DNA of 64,000 bases from Caulobacter sp. 602-1 (lineage in GTDB: Bacteria > Pseudomonadota > Alphaproteobacteria > Caulobacterales > Caulobacteraceae). The position numbers and the translations under genes were made by a program. Where the stretch lies: NCBI RefSeq assembly GCF_003931565.1, contig NZ_RRYI01000004.1:310001-374000 (forward strand), written 5' to 3'. The notes under the pieces are model-generated. The model searched no databases, had not been told where the DNA came from, and saw only the letters and a list, made by a program, of their open reading frames with translations. Shown one piece after another: positions 24,878 through 34,875 of this stretch (the stretch's first letter is position 1; each line of letters begins with the position of its first letter).

Positions 24878-26424
24878 TCGTCCAGCCGATCCTTCTCAGC
24901 GCGCGGACCGTCGCCAAGTCGTATGGCGCCACGGCGGCCCTGCGCGGCGTCGACTTCGACGTGCGCGGCGGGGCGGTCAATGTGCTGATCGGCGAGAACG
25001 GGGCCGGCAAGTCGACCCTGATGCGCCTGTTGGCCGGCGTCGAGCAGCCTGACAGTGGCGAGATCCTGCTGGACGGCTTTCCGACCAAGCTCCGTTCGGT
25101 GCGCGACGCCGCCCGGCAGGGCGTGGGCATTGTCTTTCAGGAGCTGAACCTCTGCGCCAACCTCACGGTGGTTGAGAACATCTTCCTGGGCCGCAATCTC
25201 GGCCGGGGCGGGGTGATCGACCATGCCGCCGAGCGTCGCCGCGCCGATGAAGCCCTGGCCCGGCTGGGCGCGACCTTCACCGCCGACACCCGCGTCTCGG
25301 CGCTCAGCATCGGCCAGCAGCAGATCGTCGAGATCGCCCGAGTGCTGGTCGAGGACGTCCGGGTGCTGATCCTGGATGAACCGACCTCGGCCCTCAGCGA
25401 AGAAGAGGTCGTGCACCTGTTTGCGGTGATCGGCGAGTTGAAGCGCCAGGGCGTCGGCATCGTCTACATCTCCCACCGGCTGGAAGAGCTGATGCGGATC
25501 GGCGACCACATCACGGTGATGCGCGACGGCGCCGTCGTGGCGTCCGTGCCGATCGCGGAGGCTTCGGTCCCCTGGATCGTTGAGACCATGCTGGGCGAAG
25601 CGGCCGCCGCGCCTGTTGGCGGCGCGCCACGCGAAGGTGGTGAGATCGTGCTGGCCCTGGAGGACGTGATCGTCCGACGCGGCGACGGTGCGCGTCTGGT
25701 CGATACGGTGTCGGCGGCGTTTCGGGCGGGCGAGGTCGTGGCGATCTACGGCCTGCTGGGCGCGGGGCGGACCGAGCTCTTCGAATACGCCTTCGGTTTG
25801 CGGCGCGGCGAAGGCGGCGTGCGGCTGCAGGGCGAGGCGATCGAGCGCCTTTCCGCCGCCGACCGCGTGGCCCGACGCCTGCTGATGGTCCCCGAGGATC
25901 GCCAGCGCGAGGGCCTGTTCCAGAACCTCTCGGTCGGCGGCAATCTGGGCCTTTCCAGCCTGCCCCGTTTCGCGCGGCGGGGCTTCATCGCCAAGGCTGT
26001 GGAGGACCGCTCGGTCGACGCGATGATCGCGCGGCTGGGCGTGAAGACCCCGTCGGCCAAGACCCCGATCGGGGCGCTGTCGGGCGGCAATCAGCAGAAG
26101 GTCGTCATCGGCCGCTGCCTGCTGCGCGATCCCGTCGCCCTGCTGCTGGACGAGCCGACGCGCGGTATCGACATCGGCGCCCGCGCCGAGGTGTTCGCCG
26201 CCATGCGCGCCCTGGCCGGTGAGGGGCTGGCCGTGGTGTTCACCACCTCCGACATGCTGGAGGCGCTGTCGATCGCCGACCGGATCTTGGTGCTGTCGAA
26301 GGGCCGGCTGACCGCCGACCTGCCGGCCGCCGAGGCCAACGAGGGCCTGTTGGTCCGGGCCGCCAATGGCGCGGCCGTTTCCCCATCCGCCGGGCGCGCT
26401 TCACGCGCCGCGCTCGCGCACTGA
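24874..26424 (+). CDS. Sugar ABC transporter ATP-binding protein (RbsA type, two ABC domains)
   Basis: A 516-residue duplicated ATPase that powers a ribose-type sugar importer. The first domain has the Walker A LIGENGAGKSTLMRLLAG, an LSIGQQQIVEIARVL signature and Walker B VLILDEPTSALSEEE. The second has YGLLGAGRTELFEYAFG (degenerate Walker A, usual for RbsA), LSGGNQQKVVIGRCL and LLLDEPTRGIDIGARAE. The start is GTG within the lipoprotein stop. Eight bases separate it from the permease gene. Confidence 0.96.
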   Translation: MIVQPILLSARTVAKSYGATAALRGVDFDVRGGAVNVLIGENGAGKSTLMRLLAGVEQPDSGEILLDGFPTKLRSVRDAARQGVGIVFQELNLCANLTVVENIFLGRNLGRGGVIDHAAERRRADEALARLGATFTADTRVSALSIGQQQIVEIARVLVEDVRVLILDEPTSALSEEEVVHLFAVIGELKRQGVGIVYISHRLEELMRIGDHITVMRDGAVVASVPIAEASVPWIVETMLGEAAAAPVGGAPREGGEIVLALEDVIVRRGDGARLVDTVSAAFRAGEVVAIYGLLGAGRTELFEYAFGLRRGEGGVRLQGEAIERLSAADRVARRLLMVPEDRQREGLFQNLSVGGNLGLSSLPRFARRGFIAKAVEDRSVDAMIARLGVKTPSAKTPIGALSGGNQQKVVIGRCLLRDPVALLLDEPTRGIDIGARAEVFAAMRALAGEGLAVVFTTSDMLEALSIADRILVLSKGRLTADLPAAEANEGLLVRAANGAAVSPSAGRASRAALAH

Positions 26425-26432
26425 AGGTCCGC

Positions 26433-27482
26433 ATGACGTCTCTGGCTTCCGATCCCGTTGCACTGCTCGCCAAGCCGCCCACGCCGGCCTGGGTCGCGCT
26501 GCTGTTCAAGGCGCGCGCGCTGATCGCGCTCGCGCTGGTCACCGCCTTCTTCTCGGTCCTGGCGCCGAACTTCCTGTCGGTGGCCAGCTTCCTGATCACC
26601 GCCAAGCACATCGCCACGATCGCCATCCTGGGGATCGGCATGACCTATGTGATCCTGACTGGCGGCATCGATCTCTCCGTCGGTTCGATCGCGGGCCTGG
26701 CGGGCATGATCGGCGGCGCGCTGATCCTGAATGGCGTCACGGCCGGGCCGCTGGGCGTGGTGATCTATCCCTCGACCCTGGCGGTGATCGGCATCGTGGT
26801 GGCGATCGGCGGTCTGATCGGCCTGCTGAACGGGACGCTGATCACGCGCTTCGGCGTCGCGCCTTTCATCGCCACCCTGGGGGTTCTGTACGTCGCGCGG
26901 GGCGCGGCCCTGCTGTGCTCGAACGGCGCGACCTTCCCGAACCTGACCGGCAGCGCCGACTACGGCAACGAGGGCTTTCCGCTGCTGGGCGCGGGGCGAC
27001 TGGCGGGAATCCCGGTCCCGGTGCTGATCATGATCGTCCTGGCCGCGGTCGCCGCCTGGGTCGCGGTCAACACGCCGTTCGGCCGTCGGGTCTACGCCGT
27101 CGGCGGCAGCGAGCGGGCGGCGCTGCTGTCGGGGGTGCGAGTCGGGCGGATCAAGACGCTGGTCTATGTGATCTCGGGCATGTGCGCGGCCCTGGTCGGC
27201 CTGATCGTCGCCTCCGACCTGGTCGCGGCCCACCCGGCCTCGGGCGAAACCTTCGAGCTCAGCGCCATCGCGGCGGTCGTTTTGGGCGGGGCGTCCTTAA
27301 GCGGTGGGCGCGGAACGATCGGCGGAACCATCATCGGCGCCTGCGTGATCGGCGTCCTGGGCGATGGGATGGTGATGATCGGCGTCAGTGAGTTCTGGCA
27401 AATGGTGATCAAGGGTACGGTAATCGTCACGGCCGTTGTACTCGATCAGTTGCAGGGCCGGATCATCGGCGCGCGAGACTGA
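26433..27482 (+). CDS. Sugar ABC transporter permease (RbsC type)
   Basis: A 349-residue polytopic permease (BPD_transp_2) with about nine transmembrane helices. It carries the conserved DLSVGSIAGLAGMIGGAL loop and the ATPase-contact region ERAALLSGVRVGRIKTLVYV, then AIAAVVLGGASLSGGRGTIG. It forms the membrane channel of the importer with the flanking ATPase and binding protein. The short cytoplasmic N-terminus (about 30 residues) is normal for the family. Confidence 0.96.
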   Translation: MTSLASDPVALLAKPPTPAWVALLFKARALIALALVTAFFSVLAPNFLSVASFLITAKHIATIAILGIGMTYVILTGGIDLSVGSIAGLAGMIGGALILNGVTAGPLGVVIYPSTLAVIGIVVAIGGLIGLLNGTLITRFGVAPFIATLGVLYVARGAALLCSNGATFPNLTGSADYGNEGFPLLGAGRLAGIPVPVLIMIVLAAVAAWVAVNTPFGRRVYAVGGSERAALLSGVRVGRIKTLVYVISGMCAALVGLIVASDLVAAHPASGETFELSAIAAVVLGGASLSGGRGTIGGTIIGACVIGVLGDGMVMIGVSEFWQMVIKGTVIVTAVVLDQLQGRIIGARD

Positions 27483-27490
27483 GAGCGGAT

Positions 27491-29331
<1,841 letters not shown>

Positions 29332-29366
29332 CCTCTTTCAAGCCTTCAAAATCGAGAGCCTCCCCC

Positions 29367-30350
29367 ATGACCGCCAAGCAACGATACGGCGCCGGCATCT
29401 GGCATTTTGCGACCTATGTCGACCGCTACGCCACCGACGGGTATGGCCCTCAGCGCGACCTCTTGGAGATGATCGACCTGGCCGGCCAGGTCGAGGACCT
29501 GTCGGTGGTCGACATCAACTTCCCCTTCGTGGGCAAGGACGTCTCGCTGTCGGCGATCGAGCAGGCGCTAGGCCGCAACGGCCTCAGCGTCATCGGCATC
29601 ACGCCCGAGATCTATACCCGCCGCTTCGTCAAGGGCGCCTTCACCAATCCCGATCCGGGCGTGCGGCGCCTAGCCAACGAGATGTGCAACGAGGCGGCCA
29701 AGATGGTCCGTCACTTCGGCGCTGACTACGTCAAGCTGTGGCCGGGACAGGACGGCTGGGACTATCCGTTCCAGGTCGACCACAAGGCGCTGTGGACGGC
29801 CTCGGTCGAGGGCGTGGCCGAGCTGGCCGCTCAGAACCCCGACCTGAAGTTCGTGATCGAGTACAAGCCGCGCGAGCCGCGCGTGCACATGAGCTACGAC
29901 TCGGTGGCCCGCACCCTGCTGGCGATCGAGCGCATGGGCGCGCCCAATGTCGGGATCCTGCTGGACTTCGGCCACTCGCTGTACGGCGGGGAGTCGCCCG
30001 CCGACGCCGCCCAGCTGGCCATCGACCACGGCCGCCTGTTTGGCATGGACGTCAACGACAACATGCGCGGCTGGGACGACGACCTGATCGCCGGCTCGGT
30101 GCACCCGATCGAGCTGTTCGAGTTCTTCTGGACTCTGCGCAAGAACGGCTGGGACGGCGTCTGGCAGCTGGACCAGTTCCCGTTCCGCGAGGACTGCGTG
30201 GCCGCCGCCAATAGCGCCATCCGCTTCTTGAAACGCATCGAGGCGGCGTTGGATCGCCTGGACGTCGAGGGGCTGAAGGCCGCTCAGGCGCGTCAGGACG
30301 CGGTGGCGGCCCTGGATATCGCGCGCGCGGCCCTGTTCGGCGGCGCCTAG
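29367..30350 (+). CDS. Xylose-isomerase-like TIM-barrel sugar isomerase/epimerase (candidate D-apiose isomerase)
   Basis: A 327-residue COG1082/AP-endonuclease-2-fold enzyme. It starts [19 protein letters not shown]. Metal-ligand candidates are the Glu in [16 protein letters not shown], Asp and His in [20 protein letters not shown], and Asp in [14 protein letters not shown] and [12 protein letters not shown]. Proteins of this fold isomerise or epimerise unphosphorylated or phosphorylated sugars using a divalent metal. It ends the importer operon, so it probably acts on the imported sugar before the FGGY kinase. In the established apiose pathway the first enzyme is of this fold and yields apulose; the assignment here rests on gene context. 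Confidence 0.88.
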   Translation: MTAKQRYGAGIWHFATYVDRYATDGYGPQRDLLEMIDLAGQVEDLSVVDINFPFVGKDVSLSAIEQALGRNGLSVIGITPEIYTRRFVKGAFTNPDPGVRRLANEMCNEAAKMVRHFGADYVKLWPGQDGWDYPFQVDHKALWTASVEGVAELAAQNPDLKFVIEYKPREPRVHMSYDSVARTLLAIERMGAPNVGILLDFGHSLYGGESPADAAQLAIDHGRLFGMDVNDNMRGWDDDLIAGSVHPIELFEFFWTLRKNGWDGVWQLDQFPFREDCVAAANSAIRFLKRIEAALDRLDVEGLKAAQARQDAVAALDIARAALFGGA

Positions 30351-30457
30351 AGCCTCTCTAGGCTATGGTTTGAGTTGAACGCGACGTCCGCGAGTCGCCT
30401 CCTCTCCATGAGAGGCGGCTGGCGGGCTCGCCGCCCGAGCCATTTCCGGAGAAGACC

Positions 30458-31234
30458 ATGACCGACGAGGCCGACGCCGAGTCCCCCGCGCGGCGCCGAG
30501 GCATCCAGTCCGTCGAGATCGGGCTGGGCATCCTGGAAGCCCTGGCCGGGCTGGGGCAGGCCTCGACGCTGAGCGCGATCGCCCAGGCCAGCGGCATGGC
30601 TCCGCCCCAGGTACACCGCTATCTGCAGAGTCTGATCATCGCCGGCATGGCCCACCAGGACCCGGCCACCGGCCGCTATGACCTGGGTCCCAAGGCGCTG
30701 AAGCTGGGCATGGCGGCGCTGTCGCGGATCGACGCCTTCCGGCTGGTCGACGCGGCGATCGGCGAGTTCACCCAGCGGACCGGCCAGACGGTGCAGATCG
30801 CCGCCCTGGGGCCCTTGGGACCGACCATCGTCCGCTGGAACATGGGCCGGCCGGCGGTGATGACCTCGTTCAATGTCGGCTCGGTGCTGCCGCTGCTCTA
30901 TTCGGCGACGGGGCAGGCGTTCCTGGCGTTCACGCCGCCGATCGAGACCGAGCATCTGCTGGAGCGTGAGCTGGCGAGCGGCCCCATGACCCGCGCCCAG
31001 GCCGAGGCTCTGCGCCTGGCTGTGCGCGCGCAGGGCCACGCCCATGTCGAAGGCACGATGGTGCCGGGGCTGCGCGCCACCGCCTTTCCGATCTTCGACC
31101 TGCAAGGGCGGGCGGTGCTGACCGCGACGGCGCTGCTGCCCGAGGCGTTTGCCGGCGGCCGTCACGAGGAGGCGCTGGGCGAGCTGAAGGGGCTGTGCCG
31201 CGAGGTCAGCGCCCAGCTGGGCTGGTTCGCCTGA
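30458..31234 (+). CDS. IclR-family transcriptional regulator
   Basis: A 258-residue regulator with an N-terminal winged helix (IGLGILEALAGLGQASTLSA, then SGMAPPQVHRYLQSLIIAG) and a C-terminal IclR effector domain (LYSATGQAFLAF; GLRATAFPIFDLQGRAVLTA). It lies upstream of, and on the same strand as, a gentisate dioxygenase gene. IclR proteins frequently control aromatic-acid pathways, so it is the likely regulator of the three genes that follow. A small hairpin (CCTCTC 30401-30406 with GAGAGG 30410-30415) in the 107-bp gap before it has no T tract and is not called as a terminator. Confidence 0.93.
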   Translation: MTDEADAESPARRRGIQSVEIGLGILEALAGLGQASTLSAIAQASGMAPPQVHRYLQSLIIAGMAHQDPATGRYDLGPKALKLGMAALSRIDAFRLVDAAIGEFTQRTGQTVQIAALGPLGPTIVRWNMGRPAVMTSFNVGSVLPLLYSATGQAFLAFTPPIETEHLLERELASGPMTRAQAEALRLAVRAQGHAHVEGTMVPGLRATAFPIFDLQGRAVLTATALLPEAFAGGRHEEALGELKGLCREVSAQLGWFA

Positions 31235-31245
31235 GGTAATTCTAC

Positions 31246-31268
31246 ATTGCGCAAGTGATTGCGTAGTG
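31246..31268 (+). promoter_or_regulatory. Tandem direct repeat in front of the gentisate dioxygenase gene
   Basis: ATTGCGCAAGTG (31246-31257) is followed immediately by ATTGCGTAGTG (31258-31268). It lies about 50 bp before the dioxygenase start and does not resemble the CGAAA arrays, which suits a separate IclR-type operator. Binding by the adjacent IclR protein is inferred. Confidence 0.5.
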
Positions 31269-31320
31269 TCAAAAACGTATCTGCGCCATGTCTCGCGATG
31301 TGGGCGATGAAGGATGCGTG

Positions 31321-32367
31321 ATGACCCTCCCCAACGACCAGCGCGCCCAGCTCGAAGCGCTGTATGCCGAGATGGCGCCGGAGCACCTGACGCCGCTGTG
31401 GGAGGCGCTGGCCCAGCTGGTGCCCAAGCAACCCCAATCGCCGGCCAAGGTTCATCTTTGGTCGTACGATCAGGCGCGCGACTACCTGATGCGGGCGGGC
31501 GATCTGATCAGCGCCGAGCAGGCCGAGCGGCGGGTGCTGATCCTGGAAAACCCCGGCCTGCAGGGGCAGTCGGCGATCATTCCCAGCCTCTATGCGGGCT
31601 TGCAGTTGATCCTGCCGGGCGAGGTCGCGCCGGCTCACCGCCACGCCCAGTGCGCGCTGCGCTTCGTGCTGGAAGGCGAGGGCGCCTTCACCGCGCTGGA
31701 CGGCGAAAAGGCGATCATGCGGCCGTTCGATCTGGTGCTGACGCCCAGCTGGCAATGGCACGACCACGGCAATCCGACCGACCAGCCGATGATCTGGCTG
31801 GACGGCCTGGACATCCCGACCGTCCGCCATTTCGACGCCGGCTTCGCCGAGGGCTATCCCGAGAAGGCCCATCCGGAGACCGCGCCGGCTGGCGACACGC
31901 TCGCGAGGTATGGCCGCAACCTGCGACCGTTGCGCGGCTCGGCGGCCGATCGGCGGCCGGCCCATCAGCCGCTGTTCCACTATCCCTATTCTGACTGGCG
32001 TCCCGCGCTCGCGGCCCTGGCGGTCGGCGCGGACATCGATCCGCACCTGGGCCACGCCCTGGAATTCCTCAACCCGGCCGACGGCGGTCCGGTCATGCCG
32101 ACCATCGCCGCCCATGTGCGCCTGCTGCCGGCGGGCTTCGAGACCCGCGCCCGCCGCGCGACCGACGGCACGGTGTTCGTCGTGGTCGAGGGAAGGGGTT
32201 GGGCGATGGTCGAGGGGCGCGAGATCGCGCTGAAGCCGCGCGACGTCCTGGTCGTGCCGTCCTGGCATGAGCTGCGCCTGGGCGCGGCCGACGACCTGGT
32301 GCTGTTCGGCTATTCCGACAAGGCGGCCCAGGAAAAGCTCAATCTGTACAAGGAACAATGCGCGTGA
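31321..32367 (+). CDS. Gentisate 1,2-dioxygenase (bicupin)
   Basis: A 348-residue bicupin that opens the ring of gentisate (2,5-dihydroxybenzoate) between C1 and C2 to give maleylpyruvate. The N-terminal cupin contains the iron-ligand histidines of APAHRHAQCALRFVLEGEGA and the region TPSWQWHDHGNPTDQPMIWL. The second cupin is recognisable in VFVVVEGRGWAMV and DVLVVPSWHELRL. ATG at 31321 follows GAAGGA and removes eleven unlike residues from the open frame. It overlaps the hydrolase gene by ten bases, so the two act in sequence. Salicylate-type dioxygenases are close relatives, so some substrate uncertainty remains. Confidence 0.88.
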   Translation: MTLPNDQRAQLEALYAEMAPEHLTPLWEALAQLVPKQPQSPAKVHLWSYDQARDYLMRAGDLISAEQAERRVLILENPGLQGQSAIIPSLYAGLQLILPGEVAPAHRHAQCALRFVLEGEGAFTALDGEKAIMRPFDLVLTPSWQWHDHGNPTDQPMIWLDGLDIPTVRHFDAGFAEGYPEKAHPETAPAGDTLARYGRNLRPLRGSAADRRPAHQPLFHYPYSDWRPALAALAVGADIDPHLGHALEFLNPADGGPVMPTIAAHVRLLPAGFETRARRATDGTVFVVVEGRGWAMVEGREIALKPRDVLVVPSWHELRLGAADDLVLFGYSDKAAQEKLNLYKEQCA

Positions 32368-33062
32368 CCCTGGTGTTCGAACCCCAAGCGCCCACGATCG
32401 CCGCGACCAGCGCGGGCGATGGCTTCCCGGTCCGCCGGGTCTTCTGCATCGGCCGCAACTACGCTGCCCACGCCCGCGAGATGGGCCGCGATCCCGACCG
32501 CGAGGCGCCGTTCTTCTTCACCAAGTGGGCCGAGACGGTCGTGCCGACCGGCGCGACGGTGGCCTATCCGTCCGAGACGGCCAACTTCCACTATGAGGCC
32601 GAGCTGGTCGTGGCGATCGGCAAGGGCGGTCGCGACATCGCCGCGGGCGAGGCGCTGGACCACGTCTATGGCTACGCCACGGGCCTGGACATGACCCGTC
32701 GCGACCTGCAGTTGGAAGCCCGCGAGAAGGGCCGTCCCTGGGACACCGGAAAGAACGTCGAACAGTCCTCGCCGCTGGGTCTGATCCATCCGGTCGATGA
32801 GGTCGGCCATCCGGAGGCGGGCCGCATCATGCTGACGGTGAACGGCGAGGTCCGGCAGGACGCCGACCTGACCGAGCTGATCTGGCCGGTCGCCGACGTG
32901 ATCGCCTATGTCTCGCGCTTCTATCGGCTGGAGCCGGGCGATCTGATCTATACCGGCACCCCGGCGGGCGTCGGGGCGGTGGTCGAGGGCGAGGCGGTCG
33001 TGGTCTCGGTCGCGGGTCTCAGCGACTGCGCGATCACGGTCGGGCCGCCGCTGCGCGACTGA
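32358..33062 (+). CDS. Fumarylpyruvate hydrolase (FAH family, NagK-like)
   Basis: A 234-residue fumarylacetoacetate-hydrolase-fold enzyme. Blocks RVFCIGRNYAAHAREMGRDP, FFFTKWAETVVP, NFHYEAELVVAIGKGGRDI, GYATGLDMTRRDLQ and LIYTGTPAGVGAV match the fumarylpyruvate hydrolases of the gentisate route, which yield fumarate and pyruvate. Acidic metal ligands lie in YEAELVV and GLDMTRRD. It is translationally coupled to the gentisate dioxygenase. No maleylpyruvate isomerase is encoded beside it, so either that enzyme is elsewhere or this hydrolase accepts maleylpyruvate directly. Confidence 0.9.
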   Translation: MRVTLVFEPQAPTIAATSAGDGFPVRRVFCIGRNYAAHAREMGRDPDREAPFFFTKWAETVVPTGATVAYPSETANFHYEAELVVAIGKGGRDIAAGEALDHVYGYATGLDMTRRDLQLEAREKGRPWDTGKNVEQSSPLGLIHPVDEVGHPEAGRIMLTVNGEVRQDADLTELIWPVADVIAYVSRFYRLEPGDLIYTGTPAGVGAVVEGEAVVVSVAGLSDCAITVGPPLRD

Positions 33063-33105
33063 TCCGGTGGCGCTGCCCGGCTATCGCCGCGCCTCCTAGG
33101 CGGGG

Positions 33106-34422
33106 TCAGGTCCGGCGCAGCGCGAACACCGCCAGGGCCGCGACCAGCGCCGGCGCGATGGCGGTTAGCAGCAGGCTCTGCGGCGTCCAGCCCAGGGCCA
33201 GCAGGGCGCCGCCGATGGTCGGGCCCAGGATCGAGCCGATCCGCCCAACGCCCAGCGCCCAGCCGATGCCCGTCGAGCGGATCGCGGTCGGATAGGCGTT
33301 GGCGGTCACCGCGTTCAGGCCGATCTGCGCGCCCGACACCCCGAACCCGCAGGCCGTGGCCGCCGCCAGCAGCAGGGCGGTGTTGGGGCCGGCCAGGGCG
33401 ATGACGGCGATGAACAGCGCGGCGGCGAAATAGGCCGCACTGAGGATCAGATAGGGATCGCGGCGGTCGATCAGCCGGCCCAGCACGACACCGCCCACCA
33501 CCCCGCCCAGGTTCAGCAGGGCGGTCGACAGGATCGCCGTCTTCAGGGGCAGGCCCAGGCTCTTCAGCAGCGACGGCAGCCAGTTGACCAGGAAGTACAT
33601 GACGAGAAGGTTCATGAAGAATGCCGTCCAGACCAAGATGGTCCGCCCGGCGCGGCCCTCGGCGAACAGGGCGGCGACCGGGAAGCGCGGGGTCTGGCTG
33701 CCCTGGCTTTCGGCCCGCACCGAGGCGACGAAGGCCTCGACCGACAGCTCCGGCGAGGCCTTGCGCAGGATGGCCGCGATGCGCGGCTCCTGTCCGGGGC
33801 GCAGGGCCAGGAAACGCGCCGACTCCGGCAATAGCCACGCCAGCACGGGCAGCAGCGCCAGCGGCATGGCGCCGCCCAGCAGGAACACCCACGTCCAGCC
33901 GTGGTCGGCGATCAAGGGCGCTGTGACCAGGCCGCCGATCGTCGAGCCCAGCGGGAAGCCGCAGAACATCACCGTCACCAGCGTCGCCTTATAGCGCGCG
34001 GGCGCGTACTCGTTGGTCAGGGCGATGATGTTGGGCATGGCCCCGCCCAGGCCGATCCCGGTCAGGACCCTTAAGGCCAGCAGCTCGTCCATCGTCCTGA
34101 CGCGCGCGGTCAGCAGGGCGAAGATCCCGAAGATCGCGACCGACAGCAGGATGATGATCTTGCGACCGAACCGGTCGGCGGCCGAGCTCAGCACGAAGGC
34201 GCCGATGGTCAGGCCCAGCAGGCCCGCGCCGAAGATCGGACCGAAGGCCGACGGCGCCAAATGCCAGTCCTCGGCTATGCGCGGCGCGACATAGGCGATC
34301 GACTGGGTGTCGAAACCGTCCAGCATGGCGACCAGGGCGCATAGGGCGGCGATGCCGACCTGGAAGGGGCCGAACCGAACGGGATCGATCCCGGCGCCGG
34401 GCTCCGACTGCATGCCTGCCAT
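33106..34422 (-). CDS. MFS transporter, aromatic acid:H+ symporter (AAHS) type
   Basis: A 438-residue major-facilitator permease with twelve predicted helices. The AAHS-type first-helix motif is ALVAMLDGFDTQSIAYVAPR, and the loop 2-3 motif is LSSAADRFGRKIIILL. GIGLGGAMPNIIALTNEYAP and the loop 8-9 segment LGRLIDRRDPYLIL agree. The acidic residue in helix 1 (LDGFD) is conserved in 4-hydroxybenzoate, benzoate and gentisate carriers. GGAGGAG six bases upstream decides the ATG at 34422. It is convergent with the hydrolase gene and most likely imports the aromatic acid degraded by the neighbouring pair. Confidence 0.92.
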   Translation of the reverse strand: MAGMQSEPGAGIDPVRFGPFQVGIAALCALVAMLDGFDTQSIAYVAPRIAEDWHLAPSAFGPIFGAGLLGLTIGAFVLSSAADRFGRKIIILLSVAIFGIFALLTARVRTMDELLALRVLTGIGLGGAMPNIIALTNEYAPARYKATLVTVMFCGFPLGSTIGGLVTAPLIADHGWTWVFLLGGAMPLALLPVLAWLLPESARFLALRPGQEPRIAAILRKASPELSVEAFVASVRAESQGSQTPRFPVAALFAEGRAGRTILVWTAFFMNLLVMYFLVNWLPSLLKSLGLPLKTAILSTALLNLGGVVGGVVLGRLIDRRDPYLILSAAYFAAALFIAVIALAGPNTALLLAAATACGFGVSGAQIGLNAVTANAYPTAIRSTGIGWALGVGRIGSILGPTIGGALLALGWTPQSLLLTAIAPALVAALAVFALRRT

Positions 34423-34425
34423 CAC

Positions 34426-34875
34426 GTCTCCTCCGCGCTTGGAAAGGGTCCCGCCGTTGGCTGCTAGGCGCGCGATCCGTCTCGCGACGGCGGGGGATTA
34501 TGCGCCGGCCAAGGTTGATTGGCTTGTTGCCTATAGTCAAATTCATTTCTCATGATAAAATCCGATGTAGGGATCGCGTTTTGGAGTCCGTTGGATTCAG
34601 CGTGCTGGCGGCGTCCAGGCTGACCCGTTGAAAGCCTTCGAATTTCGACCCTGCCGTGAAGGCGGTCGGAAGCGAGGCGGCACCCTCCTTTCGATCCCAT
34701 AAACATATGATTTTGAAGTAGAATTGTCGAATTTCCGCTCTGCGGATAACCCGGATCGCTGTGGTTGATTGACATGGCTTCGAAGCATGGCTAGGTCTTC
34801 TGTCAAATTCGAAGAAATTCGAAAGTGAATGAAAAAGTCCGGTGATCGAACCGGGTTTCGCGAAAGGGGAGGTCG
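34426..34875. other. 450-bp divergent intergenic region between the MFS and second DUF1593 genes
   Basis: No gene was recognised. The region is markedly AT-richer than its surroundings, especially 34500-34560 and 34690-34740. It carries operator site 5 at its right end. Isolated CGAA motifs at about 34638 and 34773 are not periodic. It must hold the MFS promoter and the promoter of the downstream DUF1593-receptor unit. Confidence 0.5.
34808..34835. promoter_or_regulatory. DeoR-type operator array, site 5 (second DUF1593 / TonB receptor)
   Basis: This is the most regular array: CGAAG at 34810, CGAAA at 34820 and TGAAA at 34830, each 10 bp apart, with the ATTCGAAAGTGAA core shared with site 1. 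It lies about 40 bp upstream of the second DUF1593 start. Confidence 0.75.

Noticed and set aside
30401..30415. Hairpin before the IclR gene as a terminator
   Set aside because: The stem is only six pairs with a three-base loop and no following T tract.
34464..34775. Minus-strand 103-codon frame in the large divergent gap
   Set aside because: There is no ribosome site or recognisable motif, and it lies in an AT-richer regulatory region with codon use unlike the neighbours.
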